DNA of 64,000 bases, from positions 1 to 64,000 of IMG/VR virus record IMGVR_UViG_3300034095_001343; one strand, given 5' to 3'. Positions 7,425 through 14,435 of the stretch are shown here, piece by piece; position 1 is the stretch's first letter, and the number at the start of each line of letters is the position of its first letter. The position numbers were made by a program, and so were the translations under genes. The stretch comes from a virus. Under the pieces are notes generated by a model. That model was not told the DNA's origin, searched no databases, and was given only the letters and a program-made list of their open reading frames with translations.

Positions 7425-7799
7425 ATGAAAATTGCAGTTATTGCTCACGACGGAAAAAAAGCTGACATGGTTGCCTTTGTTATGAAGAGATTAGAGTTCT
7501 TCAAAAGGGTTGATGTTATTGCAACGGGAACCACAGGAAGACATATTGAACACGCAGGATTGGATGTTGAATGTATGAAGTCAGGACCACTTGGTGGTGA
7601 TGCTCAAATTGCATCAATGATTGCCAACGGTGAAATATCTGGTGTTGTATTCTTTATTGACCCGTTGGAAGTTCATCCTCACCAAGTTGATGTGAATATG
7701 TTGTTAAGGATTTGTAATGTGTATAACACACCTTTGGCAACAAACTACATGACTGCATCATATATTATTTCAGGTTTAGAAAAAAAGTTGAATCAGTAG
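7425..7799 (+). CDS. mgsA: Methylglyoxal synthase
   Basis: Methylglyoxal synthase converts dihydroxyacetone phosphate to methylglyoxal and phosphate in the cytosol. The 124-aa sequence covers the usual single MGS-like domain: IAVIAHDGKKADMVAFV at the start, the phosphate-binding ATGTTGR (about 43-49), SGPLGGDAQI with the catalytic Asp, FFIDPLEVHPHQVDV, and ATNYMTAS near the end. Its base composition is less AT-rich than that of its neighbours. It sits between two related tRNA-like elements with matching upstream repeats, as a cassette would. It is an unusual gene for a phage and was probably taken from a bacterium. Confidence 0.9.
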   Translation: MKIAVIAHDGKKADMVAFVMKRLEFFKRVDVIATGTTGRHIEHAGLDVECMKSGPLGGDAQIASMIANGEISGVVFFIDPLEVHPHQVDVNMLLRICNVYNTPLATNYMTASYIISGLEKKLNQ

Positions 7800-7927
7800 T
7801 TGGTAATTAAAATAAATAGTCAGGTGGCGGAACGGTAGACGCTACAAGTAAGTCCAACGATGACCTGAGGCATGATGACCGAAGGAGTTACTGGTTGGTA
7901 TTACAGGTTCGAATCCTGTCCTGACTA
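7798..7927 (+). tRNA. tRNA-like element 2 with upstream repeat
   Basis: The RNA-like part is 7818-7927 (110 nt). Its acceptor AGTCAGG/CCTGACT and T-arm are identical to element 1, and the D-arm is almost the same (loop GAACGGTAGA). The middle is unrelated: a long imperfect stem AGTAAGTCC/GGAGTTACT encloses about 28 nt with two GATGACC copies, and no normal anticodon loop is seen. The bases upstream (7798-7817) repeat those before element 1 with two or three changes, so the two elements arose by duplication around the mgsA gene. Confidence 0.5.
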
Positions 7928-7931
7928 CTAA

Positions 7932-8138
7932 GAATGAGAAAACTCTCTTACAGAGGACGGATTAGCACCGTTGAAAGAAACTTTGGCTCTTGGGAGTAAT
8001 TACCCAAATGAGATACATGCCCCAAAGTGAACTGTGATGGATCCTGCTCTGTAGTGCACTACAACAGGTAGACAGTAAACTATGTCTAATAAAAACTAGA
8101 AGCATGGTAGAACATGCAAGAGAGTTTCTTATTCTTTT
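7932..8138 (+). ncRNA. Multi-branched structured RNA candidate
   Basis: No ORF is supported in this 200-base stretch. The ends pair over about 17 bp (7932-7949 with 8118-8134), followed by TTTT. Inside are ACGG/CCGT (7957-7970), ACTTTGG/CCAAAGT around TTGGG/CCCAA (7980-8027), a hairpin on TGTAGTGCACTACA closed by CCTG/CAGG (8043-8067), TAGACA/TGTCTA (8069-8088) and GCATG/CATGC (8102-8116). Together they form a closed multi-way junction. It starts five bases after tRNA-like element 2. It does not match RNase P, tmRNA or 6S RNA signatures that I know. Confidence 0.55.
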
Positions 8139-8189
8139 ATAAATTTCACTGCTTATAATATTCAATTATAAGCTTAAACACTAATAATT

Positions 8190-8768
8190 ATGTTTTATAA
8201 ATATAACAAACAAAAACTATTATTTGAACCTGTTTATAGGGAAATAATAGTATTCGGAAGTATTTGCTTTATTATTGTAGTATCTACACTATTAAGTGGT
8301 ATTGTAGTAGGAAAAAATATTACAAAAGCGCAAATTATTGAGTTAGAAGGTGGTATTCATATAATAAGAGATAATGATCAGGTCTTCTCTAAAAACGATT
8401 TAATAGATATGATTAAAGAGTTAGATGTTAAATACCCTTATATAGTATTAGCACAATCTATTCTTGAAACCGGTCATTGGACATCTATAGTGTTTAAAGA
8501 GAATCATAATTTATTTGGAATGAAAATGGCCAATAAAAGAATTAAAACTGCTAAAGGAACACAACTTAATCATGCTTATTATAATAACTGGCAAGAAAGT
8601 GTCTATGATTATGCTTTTTATCAATGCAGATATTTAAGCAAAATTAATTCTGAACAAGAATATTATGATGCGTTAGATGCAACTTATGCAGAAGCATTTA
8701 AGTATTCTGAGAAGTTAAAAGAAATTATTAAAAATGAAAAATTAAAAGAAATTTTTTATCATGAATAA
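8190..8768 (+). CDS. Membrane-anchored glucosaminidase-type peptidoglycan hydrolase, 192 aa
   Basis: This is a likely phage lysin that cuts the glycan strand of peptidoglycan (beta-N-acetylglucosaminidase, FlgJ C-terminal/Glucosaminidase family). Residues about 18-38 form a single membrane segment or signal anchor. The catalytic domain from about 80 onward shows LAQSILETGHWTS with the general-acid Glu, then HNLFGMK, and later NNWQESVYDYAFY, all typical of the family. The next gene, a helicase, overlaps by eight bases. It probably acts in lysis together with the holin and spanin candidates on the other strand. Confidence 0.8.
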   Translation: MFYKYNKQKLLFEPVYREIIVFGSICFIIVVSTLLSGIVVGKNITKAQIIELEGGIHIIRDNDQVFSKNDLIDMIKELDVKYPYIVLAQSILETGHWTSIVFKENHNLFGMKMANKRIKTAKGTQLNHAYYNNWQESVYDYAFYQCRYLSKINSEQEYYDALDATYAEAFKYSEKLKEIIKNEKLKEIFYHE

Positions 8769-9849
8769 CAAAGACTCTATTCAAGAACAAGCCTTAAAAG
8801 AGATAGAAAAACACGAAAGATGCGGTGTAGGTATTTCAATGGGTGTTGGTAAGACAAGAATTGCCATAAAACATTTAATAAAAAACTTTCATCCTTTTGT
8901 AAAAGCTTTAGTTGTAATACCTAAATTATCTATTAAGGATTCTTGGGATGATGAACTAAAAAAAATGAATCTAGAAAAATTAAGCAGTCATATAGTATTT
9001 ACAACATATCTTTCTATAAACAAGCAGGATCCAACTGATTATGATATTGTCTATTTAGATGAATGTCATAGTCTTTTGGATACTCATGAAATGTTTTTAA
9101 AAAAGTTTAAAGGAAAAATTGTTGGTTTAACCGGTACACCACCCATTAGAAAGGAAAGTGAAAAATATAGGATGGTTTATAAATATTGTCCTATGGTATT
9201 TAATTTTTCTGTAGATCAAGCCACTGATCAAAAAATTCTAAATAATTATAAAATCTTTATTCATAAAATTGAACTAAGTAAATTACAAACATTAAAGAAG
9301 AAAAAGAAAAATGGTGGAGTGTGGTATACTTCTGAAAGAAATGATTATGAATATTTAACAAGACAATTAGCAGAAGCCACTACACCAAAACAAATGCAGT
9401 TTTTTTCTATTTTAAGAATGAGAGCAATGATGGATTATAACACTAAAGAAATGTATGTTAAAAGCATTTTAAAACAAGTAAATGATAAGTGTATTATATT
9501 TGCTAATACTCAAGAACAAGCTGATAGAATTTGTAAATATAGTTTTCATTCTAATAATATTAAGTCTGATGAGAATTTGCAATTATTTAAAGATTCTAGA
9601 ATACAAAAATTATCATGTGTTATGCAATTAAATGAAGGTGTCACTATTCCCAATTTAAAAGTTGGAATTATTATGCATTCATATGGTAATGAACGTAAAA
9701 GCAATCAGAGGATAGGTAGACTCCTCAGACTTAATCCTACTGAAACTGCATATATACACATTCTTTGCTATAAAGATACCATTGATGAAAAATGGATAAA
9801 CAATGCACTGGAAGGATTAGATCAAAGTAAAATTATAAATGTAAATTAA
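8761..9849 (+). CDS. SF2 (SNF2/DEAD-like) helicase, 362 aa
   Basis: This is an ATP-dependent DNA translocase or helicase. Motifs in order are Walker A GISMGVGKTRIA (about 24-35), motif II DECH (about 101-104), motif III-like GLTGTPP, and motif VI IGRLLRLNP near residue 320. At 362 residues it is a compact two-domain SF2 enzyme. A single-copy SNF2-like helicase is part of the crAss-like replication module. The translocation partner and substrate cannot be told from sequence. Confidence 0.85.
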   Translation: MNNKDSIQEQALKEIEKHERCGVGISMGVGKTRIAIKHLIKNFHPFVKALVVIPKLSIKDSWDDELKKMNLEKLSSHIVFTTYLSINKQDPTDYDIVYLDECHSLLDTHEMFLKKFKGKIVGLTGTPPIRKESEKYRMVYKYCPMVFNFSVDQATDQKILNNYKIFIHKIELSKLQTLKKKKKNGGVWYTSERNDYEYLTRQLAEATTPKQMQFFSILRMRAMMDYNTKEMYVKSILKQVNDKCIIFANTQEQADRICKYSFHSNNIKSDENLQLFKDSRIQKLSCVMQLNEGVTIPNLKVGIIMHSYGNERKSNQRIGRLLRLNPTETAYIHILCYKDTIDEKWINNALEGLDQSKIINVN

Positions 9850-9853
9850 GATT

Positions 9854-10105
9854 ATGAACAAATTAAAACTATCAGCATCCAAAGAGATTTGGGATGAAAC
9901 CAACCCACTTCCATGCGTAAGAATAGCGTTTTTATCAGACTTCACGGATGGCAATTTATTGATTGATTGGGAGAAGTGGATTGACTATTGTCAAACATAT
10001 TATAAAGAAGAATGGGTACAAAAGCCAAATACGGTAATAGATTATGAAGGCACTTTGGAAGGTGCGAACAAATGGATATTACTTAATTTTATAAATTGGC
10101 TATGA
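9854..10105 (+). CDS. Hypothetical protein in cassette-like insert, 83 aa
   Basis: Not recognised. The protein is rich in Trp and acidic residues (DWEKWIDYCQTYYKEEWVQKP) and ends NFINWL. Its codons are GC-richer than the helicase before it, consistent with recent acquisition. It is followed by an attC-like fold (10146-10200), so it would be the cargo of cassette 1. No left-hand repeat matching that attC was found upstream, so the left cassette boundary is uncertain. Confidence 0.55.
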   Translation: MNKLKLSASKEIWDETNPLPCVRIAFLSDFTDGNLLIDWEKWIDYCQTYYKEEWVQKPNTVIDYEGTLEGANKWILLNFINWL

Positions 10106-10145
10106 TATGAATAGGAAACTGTTGCCTGATGTGAGCGGTAATTTT

Positions 10146-10200
10146 GCACCTAACGTTTTGCAGCTTGATAGGGCTATTACGCAAAACCCTTGTTATGTGC
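10146..10200 (+). repeat. attC-like recombination site 1
   Basis: GCACCTAAC (10146-10154) and GTTATGTGC (10192-10200) are inverted with one mismatch. Just inside lie GTTTTGC (10155-10161) and GCAAAAC (10181-10187), perfect complements. The outer boxes fit the integron R'' (RYYYAAC, here ACCTAAC) and R' (GTTRRRY, here GTTATGT with one misfit) patterns, and CCTT is an extra spacer on one side. Recombination would fall between G10192 and T10193. Confidence 0.55.
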
Positions 10201-10216
10201 CGTTAAATTTAGAAAT

Positions 10217-10429
10217 ATGATAGGAGTACAAATAAAAAATGGCTTTATTGATTTTGCCAAAACAGACTTTGAATGTCCAATTTGTAAAAAGCAATACAAT
10301 GATAGGGATGATAAATACCTTGAACGATGCCAAAGAAACAAGCAAGGAATAACCAAAATAAAATGCGAATGTGGTAAGCCGTTTTTTATGACTTACAATT
10401 ATATGGGTGATGCTGTGTCGTTTGTATAA
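10217..10429 (+). CDS. Zinc-ribbon-like protein in cassette 2, 70 aa
   Basis: The ATG at 10217 is chosen over an upstream one inside the cassette end. The protein shows CPIC (about 21-24) and, after some 25 residues, CECG, which could make a zinc ribbon; an extra Cys lies between. It resembles small cassette-encoded proteins of unknown function. It is flanked by TTATGTGCC on the left and GGCACATAA on the right, the paired ends expected of one excisable cassette. Confidence 0.55.
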   Translation: MIGVQIKNGFIDFAKTDFECPICKKQYNDRDDKYLERCQRNKQGITKIKCECGKPFFMTYNYMGDAVSFV

Positions 10430-10430
10430 T

Positions 10431-10526
10431 GGCACATAACGGTTGAGGCTAAGAGCAGTTGCCTTAAATACTGCTTAAAATTTGCACTATGCTTAATGGC
10501 AATTGCTTTTAGCCTTTGTTATCGGT
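10431..10526 (+). repeat. attC-like recombination site 2
   Basis: GGCACATAAC (10431-10440) ends the cassette that began with TTATGTGCC. GTTATCGG (10518-10525) opens the next. Between them GGCTAAGAGCAGTTGCC (10447-10463) pairs with GGCAATTGCTTTTAGCC (10498-10514) with a few bulges or mismatches, giving a long hairpin with about 34 bases in the loop. Length and layout match integron attC sites. Confidence 0.55.
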
Positions 10527-10549
10527 TCGGTGCGGTAATTGAAACGAAA

Positions 10550-10681
10550 ATGACAGATAAAGAAATTTTAGAAATCGACTTTTATGACTTATGCGGATGC
10601 GCTGCATTATGGATGACTGATGAAGATAAGATTAAGTATTACAGGGAATGTATGAACGCAGCTTCAAGCACTGACCGATAA
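10550..10681 (+). CDS. Small acidic protein in cassette 3, 43 aa
   Basis: The start is the ATG at 10550 (MTDKEILEIDFYDLCGCAAL); the frame upstream of it runs through the attC-like site. The protein has CGC and is acidic. Its stop codon lies inside the right-hand box ACCGATAAC. The cassette begins TTATCGGT and ends ACCGATAA, again a matched inverted pair. Function is unknown. Confidence 0.45.
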   Translation: MTDKEILEIDFYDLCGCAALWMTDEDKIKYYRECMNAASSTDR

Positions 10682-10735
10682 CATAGATATTGGCGAACAT
10701 TTTACACGCATAACTGTGTCCAAGTAAAATTAGAA
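10674..10735 (+). repeat. Incomplete attC-like site 3 and insert edge
   Basis: The R''-like box ACCGATAAC (10674-10682) is present, but no clear inner arms or R' box follow. The GC-richer sequence continues to about 10730 and then returns to AT-rich phage sequence. This is best read as a decayed or truncated attC at the right edge of the cassette insert. Confidence 0.35.
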
Positions 10736-10762
10736 AAAAGAAATTATTAAACCCACATTAAA

Positions 10763-10969
10763 ATGAGTAAAACAAAACAATTATTTATGGAAATTAGAGA
10801 AAAAGAAGGAGATCAACATATGTTGGAAAATTCTTCTGTATTTAATTCAAACATATTATGTCCTAACTGTATGAAAAGGAATCTCCTGGAATACAGTCAT
10901 ATTGATCTATACTGTGAAGGATGTGGTCAAGAATTTATTAAAGTTGGAAAAGCAGTGAGATTTAAATAA
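10763..10969 (+). CDS. Small zinc-ribbon protein, 68 aa
   Basis: Two CxxC pairs, CPNC (about 33-36) and CEGC (about 50-53), form a zinc-ribbon pattern (CPNCMKRNLLEY..., LYCEGCGQEF). It is probably a small metal-binding protein that contacts nucleic acid or another protein. It lies just after the cassette-like insert, but its AT-rich composition is that of the phage. It converges with the minus-strand gene at 10983. Confidence 0.6.
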   Translation: MSKTKQLFMEIREKEGDQHMLENSSVFNSNILCPNCMKRNLLEYSHIDLYCEGCGQEFIKVGKAVRFK

Positions 10970-10982
10970 ATTAAATCAAAAA

Positions 10983-11405
10983 TTATAATCTTGTTTTTAT
11001 ATTAGGTACTATAATAATTTGTACATCAAAAGTACGGGCATGCATAACATAATTTCCCCATACTTCAATATTTGCAATTTTTGTTTTTGCTATATAACCA
11101 AGACTTGTAGGAATTTGATAACCAATTGTTTTATCATAACTTCTTAACCAGAATGGTGAGATAAAGAATCCCTTATATTCAATAATATTTTGCCAATAAA
11201 AATTATTCCAAGCCGTGTTTAACGGATGATATATTAAACCAACTCTTGGACCAAAATTAAAATCTCCTTCTGTATAGATCTGTTGATAACTTATTTGAAT
11301 AGCAGCACCTTTATTATTTACAGTAAGTGCTGGCAAAAGTCTCTCTTCTTGTGCTTGAGATAATACAAAAGTAAAAACGAGCATTATAGTTAAGTAAATC
11401 TTCAT
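10983..11405 (-). CDS. Exported beta-barrel-like protein, 140 aa
   Basis: A signal peptide (MKIYLTIMLVFTFVLSQAQ) precedes alternating aromatic/polar stretches (NFGPRVGLIYHPLNTAW, YKGFFISPFWLRSY) typical of outer-membrane beta strands. With 120 mature residues it is small for a barrel, so a partial or minimal barrel is likely. It is one of only two minus-strand genes in the plus-strand replication block, which suggests separate control. Roles such as surface blocking of other phages are conjecture. Confidence 0.55.
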   Translation of the reverse strand: MKIYLTIMLVFTFVLSQAQEERLLPALTVNNKGAAIQISYQQIYTEGDFNFGPRVGLIYHPLNTAWNNFYWQNIIEYKGFFISPFWLRSYDKTIGYQIPTSLGYIAKTKIANIEVWGNYVMHARTFDVQIIIVPNIKTRL

Positions 11406-11524
11406 AATTATAATTTAGATATAAATTTTGAATAATGCAAGATTTAAAGATTAATTTTACATTAAATCTGTTATTTAACAATTTTTTAATAAAAATAATT
11501 AGTAATTAAAAAAAATAATTAAAT
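11406..11524. promoter_or_regulatory. Divergent AT-rich intergenic region
   Basis: The gap of about 120 bases between a minus-strand and a plus-strand gene must carry both promoters. It is almost all A and T with several TTTA/TAAA runs; no exact -33/-7 pair could be fixed. Confidence 0.35.
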
Positions 11525-11863
11525 ATGATAAAATTAAATAAATCAGTTAATTCAATTAAAGTAATAAAAAGAAAAATAAATAACTTTCTTTACCCAATTG
11601 AAAATGACTTTAATATTGAATATATAAAAAAGAAAACGGCAGAAGAATGTTGTGAGCTTGCAACTGCTTTGATGCAAAATGTAAATAAAAAAAAAGCATT
11701 TAATGATCAGCAAATTGAAAATGAAATAGCTGATGTTTTAATGTGGATAAATGAATTAGCAAAATATTATGATTCAGATTATATTGGTGCTAGAATAGAG
11801 AAGAAAAAAAATAATTATTTTAAAGATGAAAAAGTACATCATAATTATCTCAGATCCTGGTGA
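11525..11863 (+). CDS. MazG-like nucleotide pyrophosphohydrolase, 112 aa
   Basis: This probably hydrolyses non-canonical or excess NTPs/dNTPs to monophosphate and pyrophosphate. It shows the MazG metal-binding pattern EExxE in TAEECCELATAL (about residues 39-50) and ExxD in NEIADVLMWINELA (about 67-80). The length fits a single-domain, all-helical MazG-like protein. A second MazG-like protein is encoded at 31887-32189. It may clear dUTP or damaged nucleotides, or act on host alarmones as proposed for other phage MazG proteins. Confidence 0.75.
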   Translation: MIKLNKSVNSIKVIKRKINNFLYPIENDFNIEYIKKKTAEECCELATALMQNVNKKKAFNDQQIENEIADVLMWINELAKYYDSDYIGARIEKKKNNYFKDEKVHHNYLRSW

Positions 11864-11896
11864 TGAACAAGCTGGAAGCCATATTTTATTGGAAAT

Positions 11897-12280
11897 ATGA
11901 AAGATAATCTTTTTATGAAGCTTACTGTCAAAGATGGTGAGCTTTATTTTCCGTTAAAAGCTAATGAAACAAGGTTTAAAAACTTTCTAAAATCTATTCC
12001 TGATGGTGCTCATTTAGAATTATTTATTGGAGTTACTACAGATAAAGGTAGCAATGCACAACTTGCAAGAATACACGCCATGTGCAGAGAAATAGCTAAT
12101 GAACTTGGTTATACATTTGAAGAAATTAAACTTATGGTAAAAAGAAAGTCAGGTTTATGTTTTACAAGAAATAAAACAGAGTATTGTAAATCTTTTGCAG
12201 ACTGTGATAAATTAGAACTAAATCTTGCAATTCAAGCTTGTATTGAAATAGGAGATTTTAGTGAATTAAATTTGAGATAA
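11897..12280 (+). CDS. Conserved phage protein, 127 aa
   Basis: Not firmly assigned. The segment ARIHAMCREIANELGYTFEE, then IKLMVKRKSGLCF looks like the helical part of NinB-type recombination proteins that bind single-stranded DNA, preceded by a small beta domain (GAHLELFIGVTTDKG). It sits among recombination and repair genes and overlaps the convergent minus-strand gene by 15 bases. Confidence 0.5.
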   Translation: MKDNLFMKLTVKDGELYFPLKANETRFKNFLKSIPDGAHLELFIGVTTDKGSNAQLARIHAMCREIANELGYTFEEIKLMVKRKSGLCFTRNKTEYCKSFADCDKLELNLAIQACIEIGDFSELNLR

Positions 12281-12685
12281 TAAATCATTTTTTGCTTCTT
12301 CATAAAGTTTTGTTACTTTACTTGAATCATTATTCATATATGCTTGAAGTATATCTTTAATTTTTGATTCATCAAAGGTAGTTGAAGATTTTTTAACTAA
12401 ATTTTGTTCAAAAGCAGCAGCCCTTAGTAATTGTTGTAATGCAAATAAAGTATACATATGAACTTCAAGTTCTTCAAGTTTAATTTCTTCGGGATTACTA
12501 CTGGTAAGAAGTTGTTCAAATTTATTAAACATTGTAGGAACAACAGATTTATCAGTAAAATGCTCTGTTAAAAAAAATAAAATAATTCTTTCTAGACCTA
12601 AAATAAAACCTGTATTAATTTCAAGACCTGTAACATTTTTTGTAAGGTCATATATTTCAATAGGTTGGATGTTTTTATCTGACAT
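12266..12685 (-). CDS. Hypothetical helical protein, 139 aa
   Basis: The start was set at the ATG at 12685 (MSDKNIQPIEIYDL) because the frame upstream overlaps the divergent uracil-DNA glycosylase gene. The protein is predicted all-helical with a long acidic C-terminal part, without known motifs. Its orientation against the surrounding genes is odd; only 21 bases separate its start from that of ung. Confidence 0.55.
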   Translation of the reverse strand: MSDKNIQPIEIYDLTKNVTGLEINTGFILGLERIILFFLTEHFTDKSVVPTMFNKFEQLLTSSNPEEIKLEELEVHMYTLFALQQLLRAAAFEQNLVKKSSTTFDESKIKDILQAYMNNDSSKVTKLYEEAKNDLLSQI

Positions 12686-12706
12686 AAAATAAATTTTAAC
12701 AAAAAT

Positions 12707-13405
12707 ATGGAAAAAATAATAGAAATTCCAATCATCAAGCAAAAACTTTCTGAAATCATGATTAATCATAATTGGAAAGCTTTAGATTTTTTTCTTAATC
12801 AATTAGAATTTCAAATCTTAATAGAAAAATTAATTCAAGAACATACACTTGGCTATAAGTTTACTCCTAAACTAACTGAATGTTTTAATGGTATTTTAAC
12901 TTGTCCATCAAATGATGTTAAAGTATTAATTATTGGACAAGATCCATACCCTCAAAAAGATGTTGCTGATGGTATTGCTTTTAGTTGTAGTAAAACAATG
13001 AAAGAACAACCTTCATTAAAACATATTTTTAACGAAGTACAGAAATTATACCCTGAAGGATATAATAGAGACCCAAACTTAGAAAAATGGACCCGACAAG
13101 GTATAATTATGTTTAATACTGCACTTACATGTAGAGTTGGAGACATTGGTTCACATTATCACATTTGGAAAGGCTTTACAGCTTTTTTTCTTGAATACTT
13201 AAATAGATCTAATAAAGATTGCATAACCGTTCTTCTTGGTAAAAAAGCTGAAGAATGGTCTAAATATGTTAATAATCATGATGTTATAAAAGTAAGTCAT
13301 CCGGCATCTGCTGCTTATACAGGAGGTAACTGGGACAGCAATAATTTATTTGAAACTATCAACAAAAAGCTTCAAAAACTTGGCAAAAAGCCTATTATTT
13401 GGTAA
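12707..13405 (+). CDS. ung: Uracil-DNA glycosylase
   Basis: This excises uracil from DNA, the first step of base-excision repair. Family 1 motifs are clear: water-activating LIIGQDPYP (about 68-76), the Phe-containing pocket GIAFSC (about 83-88), and the minor-groove loop SHPASAAYTGG near residue 200 in place of the usual HPSP. The length of 232 residues is normal. A UDG is a regular member of crAss-like replication modules. The DPYP in place of DPYH changes one residue of the active-site motif. Confidence 0.9.
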   Translation: MEKIIEIPIIKQKLSEIMINHNWKALDFFLNQLEFQILIEKLIQEHTLGYKFTPKLTECFNGILTCPSNDVKVLIIGQDPYPQKDVADGIAFSCSKTMKEQPSLKHIFNEVQKLYPEGYNRDPNLEKWTRQGIIMFNTALTCRVGDIGSHYHIWKGFTAFFLEYLNRSNKDCITVLLGKKAEEWSKYVNNHDVIKVSHPASAAYTGGNWDSNNLFETINKKLQKLGKKPIIW

Positions 13406-13420
13406 ATTTGATAAAAAACT

Positions 13421-13861
13421 ATGAGTATAAAAATCAATTATTTGTATAAAGAAATACAAAAATTTAAAGATAAACTATATGAGAACTACAAAATTAAAGT
13501 TCATATATTTTTTGATGAGACAGAGTTAGTACGTCTTACACTAGAAGATCTTGAATCTATTCTAATTTTAAAGTTAAAAAAAAATTACCCTGATTTTAAA
13601 AAAATAACATACTTCAGAAATACTAAATCCAGAAAATATCATTTGGTATTATATTCACAATTATTTTCATATATAGCTAATAAAAAGTATAACTATTCAA
13701 AATCAGAAATTGCTAGATATATGTCAAAAGATCATAGTACAGTAATTCATAGTATTAAAAGTATCAATAATTACTTTGATACAGATCATAAACTTGTAAA
13801 AGAATTATATAATGAAATAAATGAATATGTGGGAATTATTACAAAAAATACTAGAATATAA
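13421..13861 (+). CDS. DnaA domain-IV-like DNA-binding protein, 146 aa
   Basis: The C-terminal half carries the DnaA DNA-binding signature: KSEIARYMSKDHSTVIHSIK (about 99-118) matches the DHTTVxxA/SxxK(I) helix-turn-helix of bacterial DnaA domain IV. The AAA+ domain of DnaA is missing. The protein may bind origin-like boxes for phage replication or compete with host DnaA. It precedes the DnaB-like helicase by one gene and overlaps that gene by about 40 bases. Confidence 0.7.
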   Translation: MSIKINYLYKEIQKFKDKLYENYKIKVHIFFDETELVRLTLEDLESILILKLKKNYPDFKKITYFRNTKSRKYHLVLYSQLFSYIANKKYNYSKSEIARYMSKDHSTVIHSIKSINNYFDTDHKLVKELYNEINEYVGIITKNTRI

Positions 13862-14435
13862 AATATCACCTAATGCTTGTTTATTTTTATTTTCAATTAA
13901 AGAAAATGTTCAATGTCCTTTTATTAAACAAGAAGATTGTATTAATGAATTAATTGATGCTGAATTTATTACTTATAATATTGAAGATCAAAGAAAAGTA
14001 ATAGAAATTACAGGTGAAGGAATGTTTTTTATTAGTTTATTGGATAATTATTTTGTTAAAGCAAAAAAAAGGACAAATATTCAGCTAATGGGAAAAGAAT
14101 TTGTAGAAAACATTGAAACATACAGAGATAGTTTTCCAAAAGGTAAGTTACCAAGTGGTATGCCAGCCCGGAATAATACTAAAGCTTTAGGAGAATCATT
14201 CAGATGGTTCTTTGAAACTTTTGATTATAACTGGAATGAAGTACACAAAGCAACTAAGATGTATATCAATGAATACAAAGACAATAATTATCTTTATATG
14301 CAAACAAGTCAATACTTTATTGCAAAACAAGATAAGCATAAAGTTAAAAAATCAACTTTAGCTGATTATTGTGATATGGTTAGAGATGGTGTTACTATGG
14401 AAGAACCTAAATTTTTTAAAGATAAAGTAGTATGA
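13821..14435 (+). CDS. Hypothetical protein next to DnaB-like helicase, 204 aa
   Basis: Not recognised. It is a mostly helical protein with an N-terminal winged-helix-like part (KISPNACLFLFSIKENVQC) and a C-terminal part with many aromatic and Lys residues. Position directly upstream of the helicase gene (ATGA-type overlap at 14432) makes a helicase loader or primosome role plausible. The ATG at 13827 is an alternative start. Confidence 0.5.
   Translation: MNMWELLQKILEYKISPNACLFLFSIKENVQCPFIKQEDCINELIDAEFITYNIEDQRKVIEITGEGMFFISLLDNYFVKAKKRTNIQLMGKEFVENIETYRDSFPKGKLPSGMPARNNTKALGESFRWFFETFDYNWNEVHKATKMYINEYKDNNYLYMQTSQYFIAKQDKHKVKKSTLADYCDMVRDGVTMEEPKFFKDKVV

Noticed and set aside
7860-7900. 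TGATGA and CTGA boxes inside tRNA-like element 2 (C/D-box RNA-like)
   Set aside because: C/D RNAs belong to archaea and eukaryotes. The boxes are short and fit the duplicated GATGACC motif by chance.
7932-8138. RNase P, tmRNA or 6S RNA
   Set aside because: The conserved RNase P core segments, a tmRNA tag ORF and the 6S central bubble are not seen.
9797-9853. Left boundary of cassette 1
   Set aside because: A box complementary to GCACCTAAC was looked for ahead of 9854 and not found, so no boundary is annotated.
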